This document shows positions 53,812-62,800 of a stretch of 64,000 nt of DNA, in pieces. The stretch's first letter is position 1. Every line of letters starts with the position of its first letter. Position numbers and translations under genes: made by a program. The notes beneath the pieces are model-generated. The model was not told where the DNA came from. It did no database searches and saw nothing but the letters and a program-made list of their open reading frames with translations. The DNA lies in the NCBI RefSeq assembly GCF_007679035.1, contig NZ_VEFR01000003.1:248001-312000 (forward strand), written 5' to 3'. The stretch is from Agrococcus jejuensis. GTDB taxonomy: Bacteria; Actinomycetota; Actinomycetes; Actinomycetales; Microbacteriaceae.

Positions 53812-55037
53812 CGGCGGTCACGCAGCATCCCGGCGACCTGCTCACGCGCCGCAGGCGCGTCGCGACGATCGTCGTGCTGGGCCTGCTCACGGCGCTCGGT
53901 CCGTTCACGATCGACCTCTACCTGCCCGCATTCCCCGTGCTCGCCGACGACCTCGGCGCCACGGATGGGCAGGTGCAGCTGACGCTCGCCGCGACGACGC
54001 TCGGCTTCGCGCTCGGCCAGCTCGTGCTGGGCCCGCTGAGCGACCGCGTCGGCAGGCGCTGGCCGCTCGTCGCCACCTCGACGCTGCACGTGCTCACGTC
54101 GATCGCGATCGCGGTGGCGCCGAACGTCGAGATGCTCACGGTGCTGCGCGTGCTGCAGGGCCTCGGCGCTGCAGGCGGCGCGGTCGTGGCGATGGCGATG
54201 GTGCGCGACCTCTTCTCGGGTCGCTCGCTCGTGGTCTACCTGTCGCGCCTCGCGCTCATCATGGGGCTTGCGCCCATCCTCGCCCCGGTCATCGGCTCGT
54301 GGCTGCTCGGGGTCACGCAGTGGCGCGGCATCTTCTGGGTGCTCGCGCTGTACGGCGCGGTCGTGATCCTGCTCGTCGCGACGCTGCTGCGCGAGACGCT
54401 GCCGCCCGAGCGCAGGCTGCGGATGGGGGCGGGCACGCTGGGCAGCTACCGCCGCGTGCTCGGCGATCGCCGCTTCGTGGGCGTCGCGATCATCGGCTCG
54501 TCGGGATTCGCAGGCATCTTCTCGTACCTGTCGACGTCGCCGCTGCTGCTGCAGGAGGTCTACGGGCTGAGCGCGACCGAGTTCGGCGCCGTGTTCGCGG
54601 TGTGCTCGGTGGGCGTGTTCATCGGCGTGCAGACGTCGTCGCGGCTGGCGACGCGCATCGGCCCGCAGTGGGTGCTCGCAGGCTCCACGGCCGGCATGGT
54701 GGCCGCGGCCATCCTCATGCTCGTGCTCGACCGCTCGGGCTTCGGCCTCGCGGGCTTCATCCCCGCCATGGTCATGTTCACGCTGTCGTTCGGCCTCACG
54801 ATGCCGTGCGTGCAGGTGCTCGCGCTCGTCGAGCACGGCAGCGAGGCCGGCACCGCGGCGTCGCTCATCGGCGCGTCGAACATGCTGCTCGCGAGCGTCG
54901 TCGGCGGCGTCATCGGCAACTTCGCGGTGCAGGATGCGGTGCCGATGGGTGCCGTGATGCTGGGCGGCGGCCTGCTGGCGACGCTGTCGCTGTGGGTGCT
55001 CGTGCGGCCGCGCACCGTGCCCGCGCTCGCGGACTGA
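53808..55037 (+). CDS. Bcr/CflA-family multidrug MFS exporter
   Basis: This 409-residue exporter has twelve helices. The signature TIDLYLPAFPVLADDLGATD near the N-terminus and GPLSDRVGRRWPL are typical of Bcr/CflA drug:H+ antiporters, as is LQGLGAAGGAVVAMAMVRDL (motif C region). It starts with GTG overlapping the amidohydrolase stop. Known relatives export bicyclomycin, chloramphenicol or sulfonamides; the substrate here is unknown. Confidence 0.9.
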   Translation: MTAVTQHPGDLLTRRRRVATIVVLGLLTALGPFTIDLYLPAFPVLADDLGATDGQVQLTLAATTLGFALGQLVLGPLSDRVGRRWPLVATSTLHVLTSIAIAVAPNVEMLTVLRVLQGLGAAGGAVVAMAMVRDLFSGRSLVVYLSRLALIMGLAPILAPVIGSWLLGVTQWRGIFWVLALYGAVVILLVATLLRETLPPERRLRMGAGTLGSYRRVLGDRRFVGVAIIGSSGFAGIFSYLSTSPLLLQEVYGLSATEFGAVFAVCSVGVFIGVQTSSRLATRIGPQWVLAGSTAGMVAAAILMLVLDRSGFGLAGFIPAMVMFTLSFGLTMPCVQVLALVEHGSEAGTAASLIGASNMLLASVVGGVIGNFAVQDAVPMGAVMLGGGLLATLSLWVLVRPRTVPALAD

Positions 55038-55066
55038 CGCGACCGGGCCGCGGCGCCCGCATCCGC

Positions 55067-55115
55067 CACGCACGAGGCGCCCTCGACCGAGCAGGTCGCG
55101 GGCGCCTCGTGCGTG
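55067..55115. terminator. Bidirectional hairpin between MFS exporter and LuxR-type regulator
   Basis: A perfect 15-bp stem CACGCACGAGGCGCC with a 19-nt loop lies exactly between two convergent stops. It serves both strands. Confidence 0.8.
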
Positions 55116-55118
55116 AGG

Positions 55119-57407
55119 TCAGCGGCTGACGGCGAGCGCCGAGCGCTCGGGCACGCCGAGCTCGGCCATCACGGCACGCGAGCGCGAGCGCACGGTGCCG
55201 AGCGGCAGGTCGAGCAGCTGCGAGATCTGCAGGTCGGTGAGGCCCGCGGCGGCGAGGCCGAGGATGTCGCGGTCGATCCATGAGCGGCTGCCGCGCAGCG
55301 CACGGCGCGAGGCGACGAGGCTCGTCTCGAGGTCGTCGGCCAGTCGTGCTGCGGCCGTGTCGCCCCCGAGCGCCGCGGCGACGTCGAGCAGGCGCCGCGT
55401 GAGCGCTGCGTGGCGTGCCGAGACGATGCCGGATGCGGCGTGCACGAGCATGCCCGCGTCACGGTGGCGGGCGGCGGTCGCGAGCACGTGGAGCGCGCGC
55501 AGCACGGGCGTGAGGAGGCGCACGTCGATGTCCGACAGGTCGGGCACGGTGTCGCCGAGGCGCGCGTGGAGCGCTGCAGCGGCGATGCGGAGCGGCACGT
55601 GGGCGGGCACCCCGGCGTCGGCGAGCGCTGCGCAGCGGCCGAGGGTCGCACGGGCGGCCTCGCCGTCCACGTGCTCGGCGGCGGCGACGATCTCGGCGAC
55701 GTGGCCGGAGACGACGAGCAGCGTGGCGCCGGCGGCGTCGCGCACCGCCTCGGGACCGTGGTGCAGCGCGTCGGTCGCGGCGATCGCGAGCTGCCTGGGC
55801 GCCTCGTCGGGCAGGTCGAGCAGCATCGACTCGGCGACGTGCGCGTGCTCGGGCAGGCCGTCCTCGGCGACGCGGGAGATGAGCGCGAAGGCGATGGCGG
55901 CGGAGTCGTCGGTCGTCGCTGCGATCTCGACGATGCGGTCGAGCGCGGTGTCGAGCAGCGGCAGGGGCGGCAGCGCGACGGCGCGGGCAGCCATGCGCGT
56001 CTCGGCGATGGCGCGCCCGGCGGCCGACAGCATCGTGCGCGTCCAGTCCTGCACGTGGCCGACGATGCCGTGCACGCCGTCGGCCGCCGCGATGACGCCA
56101 CGGGCGTCGCCACGGAAGGCGGCGTCGGCGGCGAGGAGGCCGTAGGCGCGCACGCTCACGAGCGGGTCGCCACCCGCGAGAGCGGCCTGCGCGGCGAGGG
56201 CGACGGTGGCGTGGTCGCCGGCCTCGAGCGCGGCCTGCGCCCGGGCGAGCTCGCCGATGCGCCGGAGTCGCGCGCCGAACTCGGCGTGCGGTGGCAGCAG
56301 GTCGACGAGGTCGCTGCCGACCGACTCGGGCGCGAGCACGGATGCCGTGATCGTGAAGGCGACGAGCCTGGTCGAGAAGTCGTCGAAGCCGGCGACGTGC
56401 GCGTCGCGGATGAGCGGGGCGGCGACGGCGGTCTCGCCTGCGGAGATCGCGGCGAGCATCGTCGGCAGCGTCTCGGGGTCGAGCGTCGTCGCGATCGATG
56501 CGGCATCGCGTGCGCAGCTCGCGAGGCTGCGGCCCACGAGCGTGCAGGCGGCGATCGCGGCGATGCGCGCGCGGATGGCGGGGGAGGTGCTGAGCCTGCC
56601 CGCCTCGATCGCGCGGTGCGCGGCGATGTACTCGCTCACGGTGGCGGCGTCGCGGCGCGACCAGCCGTCGGCGATGTCGGCGAGGATCGCGAGGCTGCGG
56701 TCGTCGGGACGCTGCGTGAGCGGCGTGCGCAGGATCGCGGGGACGACGAGCGCCCCGGCGACCTCGTCGACGATGCCGACGTGCAGCAGGGCGTCGACGG
56801 CCTCCTGGCCGAGGTGGTCGACGGCGCGGGTCACGCGGATGCCGTGGATGGCGGCGATGGTCTCGGCGGCGCCGCGCAGCTCGGGCTCGAGCGCCCGCAC
56901 GATCGCGGCGGCTGCGGCGCCGGCGCGACGGGGTCGGTCGGGACGGAGGCGGTCGTCGAGCAGCGCTGCGGCGAGCAGCGGGTAGCCGCGCGACTGCGCG
57001 TGGATGAGGCTGCGGCCGATGGCGCCGAGCCAGTCGGGACGCAGGCCCGCGCGCGCGAGGCGGTCGTCGGCGAGGCGGTCGAACTGCCTGCGGGTGAGGC
57101 GGCCGAGGCGCACGACCATCACGGAGCACTCGTCGGGCTCGGGCAGCGTCACGGTGCGGCGCGTGTCGAGCGAGTCGTCGTCGGAGAGCACCGTCTGGGT
57201 GTCGCCGCCCGGGCCGGCGCTGCGCATCGGGAGGAAGGCGATGCTGCCCGATCCCGGGGTGCGCAGCCTCGTGTGCGTGACGCGTCGGCGCACGGCCTCC
57301 GAGCCGAGCAGCGGGTGCCCGACGAGCACGACGCGCCTGCCGGCGTCGACCGCCTCGAGGATCCGCGTGCAGTCGTCGTGGCGTCCGAGTGGGTCCACCG
57401 TGCGCAT
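55119..57407 (-). CDS. Large LuxR-family transcriptional regulator with degenerate ATPase part
   Basis: This 762-residue protein ends in a LuxR HTH (DILGLAAAGLTDLQISQLLD, GTVRSRSRAVMAELG). In size and layout it resembles LAL/MalT-type regulators: an N-terminal ATPase-like region, a long helical middle and the C-terminal HTH. However, where Walker A is expected it reads VVLVGHPLLGSEAVRRR, without GKT or GKS, so nucleotide binding is doubtful. The HTH is unusually divergent, too. GGGAG lies five bases before ATG 57407. The divergent region holds three palindromes with GTCGAA half-sites. Confidence 0.82.
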   Translation of the reverse strand: MRTVDPLGRHDDCTRILEAVDAGRRVVLVGHPLLGSEAVRRRVTHTRLRTPGSGSIAFLPMRSAGPGGDTQTVLSDDDSLDTRRTVTLPEPDECSVMVVRLGRLTRRQFDRLADDRLARAGLRPDWLGAIGRSLIHAQSRGYPLLAAALLDDRLRPDRPRRAGAAAAAIVRALEPELRGAAETIAAIHGIRVTRAVDHLGQEAVDALLHVGIVDEVAGALVVPAILRTPLTQRPDDRSLAILADIADGWSRRDAATVSEYIAAHRAIEAGRLSTSPAIRARIAAIAACTLVGRSLASCARDAASIATTLDPETLPTMLAAISAGETAVAAPLIRDAHVAGFDDFSTRLVAFTITASVLAPESVGSDLVDLLPPHAEFGARLRRIGELARAQAALEAGDHATVALAAQAALAGGDPLVSVRAYGLLAADAAFRGDARGVIAAADGVHGIVGHVQDWTRTMLSAAGRAIAETRMAARAVALPPLPLLDTALDRIVEIAATTDDSAAIAFALISRVAEDGLPEHAHVAESMLLDLPDEAPRQLAIAATDALHHGPEAVRDAAGATLLVVSGHVAEIVAAAEHVDGEAARATLGRCAALADAGVPAHVPLRIAAAALHARLGDTVPDLSDIDVRLLTPVLRALHVLATAARHRDAGMLVHAASGIVSARHAALTRRLLDVAAALGGDTAAARLADDLETSLVASRRALRGSRSWIDRDILGLAAAGLTDLQISQLLDLPLGTVRSRSRAVMAELGVPERSALAVSR

Positions 57408-57492
57408 AGCTGCTCCCGTCACCTGCGCTCGCTTCGACGAGGATCGACCGGTCGGCGTCTGGGTCGGTGACGCGTCGGATCGGGGCCTCGCC

Positions 57493-57597
57493 GTCGAAGA
57501 ATCTTCGACTTCTCGGAGGATACCCCGGCGATCGGTCGTTCGACCGTCGAACAGTGAAATCCTCTACCGGTGGGGGACAAGTCGAACGGCGTTCGAC
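57493..57597. promoter_or_regulatory. Three palindromes of GTCGAA/TTCGAC half-sites in a divergent promoter region
   Basis: The 290-nt gap between the regulator and the HerA-like gene contains GTCGAAGA-A-TCTTCGAC (57493-57509), GTTCGAC-C-GTCGAAC (57538-57552) and GTCGAAC-GGC-GTTCGAC (57581-57597), spaced about 44 bp apart. They look like operators, most simply for the adjacent LuxR-type regulator. They differ from the actinobacterial LexA box by spacing. Confidence 0.6.
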
Positions 57598-57696
57598 TCC
57601 CGCGCGGATGCCGCCTGCGACGCACCGTCGCTGCATGCGAGGCCGGTGCTCCTCGACCCCGTGCGCGCAAGGCCTCGCACGGGACAGGATGGAGGC

Positions 57697-59547
57697 ATGA
57701 GCGACGAGCTGGAGGCCGCACGCGCGGCCCTCGAAGAGGCGAGGCGGGCCCAGGCAGCGGCCGAGGAGCGGTTGCGGGCCATGGAGGCCGCGAGCGCGCC
57801 GGCACCGGACGACGGCGCGGCGTCCGTCCCCGCGACCTCCGAGGACCCTGCATCCCCCGACGAGCATGCCGAGCCGCCTGCGAGCGCACCCTCGTCCGAC
57901 GTCGCGCAGTCGACGGAGGCACTCGAGGAATCTTCGACCGCGCAGGAGGCCGGTCGCCCGCCGGCGCCCGAAGGGCCCCTCGGCGCGGCCGCCGTCGACG
58001 CGATCCGCGCCGGCTACGCCTTCGACGGCGCTGCGCTCGAGCTCGGTGCGCTCGTGAACGGCGACGCCGACCCGTCGACGCCCATCCGCATCCCCCTCGG
58101 CATGCTCAACCGGCACGGGCTCGTCGCGGGAGCGACGGGCACGGGCAAGACGAAGACGCTGCAGGTGCTCGTCGAGCAGCTGTCGGCCGCCGGCGTGCCC
58201 GTGTTCGCCGCCGACATCAAGGGCGACCTCTCGGGCATCGCGACGCCGGGCGCCTCGAGTCCCAAGCTGCTCGAGCGCACCGCGGGCATCGGCCAGGACT
58301 GGCAGCCGCTCGCCGCGCCCGTCGAGTACTTCTCGCTCGGCGGCGAGGGCATCGGCGTGCCCATCCGAGCCACCGTCACGGGCTTCGGGCCGACGATGCT
58401 CGCGAAGGTGCTCGGCCTCAACGACACGCAGGAGTCGAGCCTCGGCATCCTCTTCGCCTACGCCGACAGGCAGGGACTGCCGCTGCTCGACCTCAAGGAC
58501 CTGCGCGAGCTGCTGCTGTGGCTCACGGGCGACGAGGGCAAGGCCGAGCTGCGCGAGCTGGGCGGCATCTCGCCGCAGACCGCCGGCGTCATCCTGCGCG
58601 AGCTCACGGCCTTCGCCGAGCAGGGCGCCGAGCGCTTCTTCGGCGAGCCCGAGATCGACGTCGCCGAGCTGCTGCGCACCGCGCCCGACGGCCGCGGCCT
58701 CGTGAGCCTGCTCGAGGTGCCCGGCGTCGCCGACCAGCCGCAGCTGTTCTCCACCTTCCTCATGTGGCTGCTCGCCGAGCTCTTCGAGACGCTGCCCGAG
58801 GTGGGCGACCCCGAGAAGCCGCGGCTCGTGTTCTTCTTCGACGAGGCGCACCTGCTGTTCAAGGACGCGTCGAAGGAGTTCCTCTCGTCGATCACGCAGA
58901 CCGTGCGGCTCATCCGCTCGAAGGGCGTCGGCATCGTCTTCGTCACGCAGACGCCCAAGGACGTGCCGAGCGACGTGCTCGCCCAGCTGGGCTCGCGCGT
59001 GCAGCACCAGCTGCGTGCGCACACGCCCGACGACGAGAAGGCGCTGCGATCGACGGTGCGCACCTACCCGAAGAGCGACTACGACCTGCAGGAGGTGCTC
59101 ACGAGCCTCGGCACCGGCGAGGCCGTCGTCACGGTCATGGACGAGCGGGGCGTGCCGACGCCCGTCGCGTGGACGCGGCTGCGCGCCCCGCAGGGGTCGA
59201 TGGATCCCACGCCCGAGGCTCGGATGCAGGCGACGGTCGCGGCGTCGCCGCTGCAGGCGCGCTACGGCGAGGCCGTCGACCGCGAGTCGGCCTACGAGAT
59301 CCTCGCGAAGCGTCTCGAGCAGACGCAGGCCGTCGCAGCGAAGGCCGAGGCGGATGCCGCAGCCGCCAAGGCGGCGAAGGAGCACGAGGCCGAGGCGCGC
59401 AGGCTCGAGCAGCAGGCGTCGCGCAACCGGACGGCGTCGGAGCGGGCCGCGAAGGACAATCCCGTGGTGCAGGCGATCCGCTCGCGCACGGGGCAGACGA
59501 TCATCCGCGAGATCGTGCGGGGGATCTTCGGCACCCGCAGGCGCTGA
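57697..59547 (+). CDS. HerA/DUF853-type ATPase
   Basis: This 616-residue protein has an N-terminal coiled coil (EAARAALEEARRAQAAAEER), an acidic, Pro-rich linker, then a RecA-like motor: Walker A GATGTGKTKT (K151), Walker B LVFFFDEAHLLF (D382-E383), TQTPKDVPSDVLAQLGSRVQ and a C-terminal coiled coil rich in Ala, Lys and Glu. It belongs to DUF853, relatives of the HerA DNA translocase. NurA is not adjacent, so a role in DNA processing is inferred from fold only. GGAGG lies just before the ATG. Confidence 0.88.
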   Translation: MSDELEAARAALEEARRAQAAAEERLRAMEAASAPAPDDGAASVPATSEDPASPDEHAEPPASAPSSDVAQSTEALEESSTAQEAGRPPAPEGPLGAAAVDAIRAGYAFDGAALELGALVNGDADPSTPIRIPLGMLNRHGLVAGATGTGKTKTLQVLVEQLSAAGVPVFAADIKGDLSGIATPGASSPKLLERTAGIGQDWQPLAAPVEYFSLGGEGIGVPIRATVTGFGPTMLAKVLGLNDTQESSLGILFAYADRQGLPLLDLKDLRELLLWLTGDEGKAELRELGGISPQTAGVILRELTAFAEQGAERFFGEPEIDVAELLRTAPDGRGLVSLLEVPGVADQPQLFSTFLMWLLAELFETLPEVGDPEKPRLVFFFDEAHLLFKDASKEFLSSITQTVRLIRSKGVGIVFVTQTPKDVPSDVLAQLGSRVQHQLRAHTPDDEKALRSTVRTYPKSDYDLQEVLTSLGTGEAVVTVMDERGVPTPVAWTRLRAPQGSMDPTPEARMQATVAASPLQARYGEAVDRESAYEILAKRLEQTQAVAAKAEADAAAAKAAKEHEAEARRLEQQASRNRTASERAAKDNPVVQAIRSRTGQTIIREIVRGIFGTRRR

Positions 59548-59570
59548 GCGCACGGCGCCCCGAACGCAGT

Positions 59571-59602
59571 CGATGCGCGGCACCCGAGGGTGCCGCGCAT
59601 CG
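59571..59602. terminator. Terminator between HerA-like gene and tRNA-Ser
   Basis: A perfect 15-bp stem CGATGCGCGGCACCC with a 2-nt loop lies 24 nt after the HerA-like stop and 11 nt after the 3-prime end of the convergent tRNA-Ser. It can stop both transcripts. Confidence 0.8.
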
Positions 59603-59612
59603 CGTCGTGCTG

Positions 59613-59697
59613 CGGAGGATGGGGGATTCGAACCCCCGAGGGCTTGCACCCAACACGCTTTCCAAGCGTGCGCCATAGGCCACTAGGCGAATCCTCC
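59613..59697 (-). tRNA. tRNA-Ser (anticodon GGA)
   Basis: On the minus strand acceptor GGAGGAT pairs with ATCCTCC; the anticodon stem CACGC/GCGTG encloses TTGGAAA with anticodon GGA. A long variable arm, as in class II tRNAs, precedes the T-arm GGGGGTTCGAATCCCCC. The CCA end is not encoded. Confidence 0.94.
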
Positions 59698-59750
59698 AGC
59701 TGGCCGCGAAGGCCAACCCGACAAGTCTAGCCCGACGTCGCACGTGCGAA

Positions 59751-59790
59751 CGCCGAAGGGGCGGGATCTCGCGATCCCGCCCCTTCGGCG
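59751..59790. terminator. Terminator after the subtilase gene
   Basis: An 18-bp perfect palindromic stem CGCCGAAGGGGCGGGATC with tetraloop TCGC lies 11 nt beyond the subtilase stop on the minus strand. It also insulates tRNA-Ser transcription. Confidence 0.8.
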
Positions 59791-59801
59791 TGCGTCTGCG
59801 G

Positions 59802-62800
59802 CTAGCCGCAGACGGTGTACGACTCGACGCCGGCACCCAGGGCGGCGGGGCCACCCATGAGGTAGACGTCGGGCTGCCCGAGTCGCAGGCTCTCGCTGAT
59901 GATCTCCGAGTTCACGCAGTTCGTCTGGACGACGTACAGCGGGGACTCGTCGGCACCGGCGAGGGCCGAGGCGGCCAGGGCATCGGGGAAGTTGAGACCG
60001 CTCGCGATGTACATCGACGACACCGGAGGTCCGAAGATCGCCTGGTTGATGTACACGCCCGTGAGGAATCGGTCGGATCCAGCCAGACGCTGCGGGCTGC
60101 GCACGTCGTTGATGAGATCCGCGTAGATCCCGTTCGACACGGCAGCGTCGCCACCGGCCACGAGGGTCCGCGTCGTGCCGAGCGCGTCGAGCGTCGCCGA
60201 CGTCGCCGCATCGAGGTCGGTCGCGAGACCGTCGACGAGCAGCACCGGCGCACCGATCGCGCCGCCCGCGGCACCTGCCGTGAGGGCGTCGGGGAAGGAG
60301 CGGCCGGTGGCGATGAACGCCGTGCCCGCACCCTCGCCGAACGCGTACTCGGCGATGAGGCGCGAGGTCTCGTAGCGATCGGCGCCCGCGATGCGGTCGA
60401 CCGTGTCGGCGAGGTCGCCCATGGCCGACTCGACGCCCGCCGAGATGGCGCTCGTGCCACCGACGATCACGATGCGGCTCGGGGAGAGCCGCTCGATCTC
60501 GTCGAGCACGACGCCGGGCGACGTGGCCGGGTCGGTGAGCAGCAGCGGACCGCCCTGGACCGCTGCAGCGGGGCCGGCCGCGAGGCCGTCGGGGTAGTTC
60601 ACGCCGCTCGCGACGTAGACCACGTCCGCACCCTCGGGGTAGCCGAGCTGCGAGGCCGCGACCGCGGTCTCGTAGCGGTTCTCGCCGGCGATGCGCTCCG
60701 GCGCGGGGATGCTCGCCTCGCCCGTCGTCACGTGGACGAACGTGCGGGACTCGCCCGAGTAGGTCACCGCGCCGACGAACTCGCCGTCGAGCGGAAGCCC
60801 TCGCCACGAAGCCGTGTATGTCGAGGGCTGCGCGATCGTGCCCGAGATGCTGGTCGGGTCGGTCGTGAAGGAGCCGAGGCCCGGCTCCGACGTCACCGCT
60901 GCCTGCCGCACCACGTAGTCGGTCGTCGCCTCGTTCGAGGAGTAGACCGACACGATCGTCGCCCAGGTGCCCGGCGTCGGGTCCTCGACGAGGAGCGTCT
61001 CCGATGCGGCCTCGGTGCCCGCGACGTGCTGCTCGACGATCTGGCCGTTCACGAGGCGCACGGCGTAGAGGTCGAGGTCGGAGTCGGGGTCGAGGCTGTC
61101 GAGCGCGAAGTAGCGCGCCGTCTCACCCTCGGCGACCGTGAAGGTCGACGACGGCAGACGCTGGCCCGTCGCACCGGTGCCCGAGTCGAACTCCTCGACC
61201 GGGAACAGGCCCTGCGGGGTGAGCGGGATCGAGCCCGTGATGCCGGAGGTCAGCGACACGGGCGTGGCGCCGGCCGTGCCGGTGCCCTCGACCCACTGCG
61301 GTGCGTCGGCGATCACCGGGTACACGGCGATCGGCGACCGCGCGGTGTGCTCGGCGCTCGTCCACGTGAGCGAACCCTGCGTCCACGACTCGAGCGTCGC
61401 GCCGGCGTCGACCGTGAAGGTCACGGTGTAGCTGCCGGTGGCGCCGGGTCCGGCGAACGAGAGCGTCGACGGCTCGACGACGGCGGTGACGCCCTCGGGC
61501 GCATCCACCGACACCTCGTACGACCCCGCCTCGAGGGCCGTCAGCGTCCTCGTGACCGTCTGCGTGCCCGCGAGCGCGCCGATGCCGATCGAGGGGATGT
61601 TGAGGTCGCTCGGGTCGATCGGCGCACCCACCCACGTGTCGGGCAGCTGGTAGCCGATGCCCCGCAGGTAGCCGTGCCAGTCGGTGAGGCCGTTGGCGTA
61701 GTAGACGCCGGCATCGAGGAAGTCGGCCGTGTTGACGAAGCCGGCGCCCTGCGCGAACCAGTCCTGGTTCGGCGTGCCGTCGGCGTTCACCGTGTCGGTC
61801 GCGGTCGTCATGAGCGCGGACTTGACCTCGGCGGGCGTCGCCGTCGGGTGCGCGCCCAGGTAGACGGCCGCGAGGCCGGCGACGTGGGGTGCAGCCATCG
61901 ACGTGCCGCTGAGGAAGATGTAGCTCGGCTCGCCACCTGCCGCGTTGGGACCGGCGGCGATGATGCCGGTGCCGGGTGCGGCGATGTCGGGCTTGATGAC
62001 GTCGTTGCCGTCGGCCTCGACCGGACCGCGCGACGACGATGCCGCGACGATGGGCGCGGGCGTCTCGAACGGCGACGAGTTGCCCGCCGTGAACGAGACC
62101 GTCTGCTGCGGGTCGGCCTGCGCCACCGCGAGGACCTGCGCGTAGTAGGCCGCGTCGATGTGCACCGTCGGCACCGCGTGGTCGTCGAGGTCGATCGAGT
62201 TCGGCGTCGGGTTGCCGAGGATCATGCCTGCGCCACCGGCGGCCTCGACCACGACCGACTTCTCGGCGCGCGCGTTGCTGCCGCGGTCGCAGAAGACGAT
62301 CGTGCCCTCTGCGACGGGAGCGAGCGAGTTCGGCAGGCAGAGCGCCGCGTCGGCCGCGGATGCGCCCTCCGCGGGGATGTCGCCGGCGTACACGAGCGGA
62401 CCGCTGAAGGGCTCGGCGCCCTCGGACATGTCGACGGTGATCGACGCACCGGGGATGAGCGAGCCGTCGGGCAGCTCGATGGTCGCCTCGTAGTTGGGGA
62501 TCGTCGTGTTGGCGACGGTCGTGTACCAGGGCGATGCGTGGTCGAGCGTCGTGGGGTTGGGGCCCGAGTTGCCCGCCGAGGCGGAGACGAAGATGCCTGC
62601 TGCCGCGGCGCCGAGGAAGGCGACGTCGTACGGAGCGAGCACGGAGTCGGCTGCGCCGCCGCCGATCGAGAAGTTGATCACGTCGACGCGGTCGGTGACC
62701 GCGGCCTCGATGCCTGCGAGCAGGTCGGTGCCGTAGCAGGCGTCGTCATCGGTCGAGGCCGGGTCCTCGCCCGACCAGCAGACCTTGTACGCCGCGATGC

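Noticed and set aside
57581-57597. LexA (SOS) box GTCGAAC-GGC-GTTCGAC
   Set aside because: The half-sites fit but the spacer is 3 nt instead of 4, and two sister palindromes have a 1-nt spacer. A different regulator is more likely.
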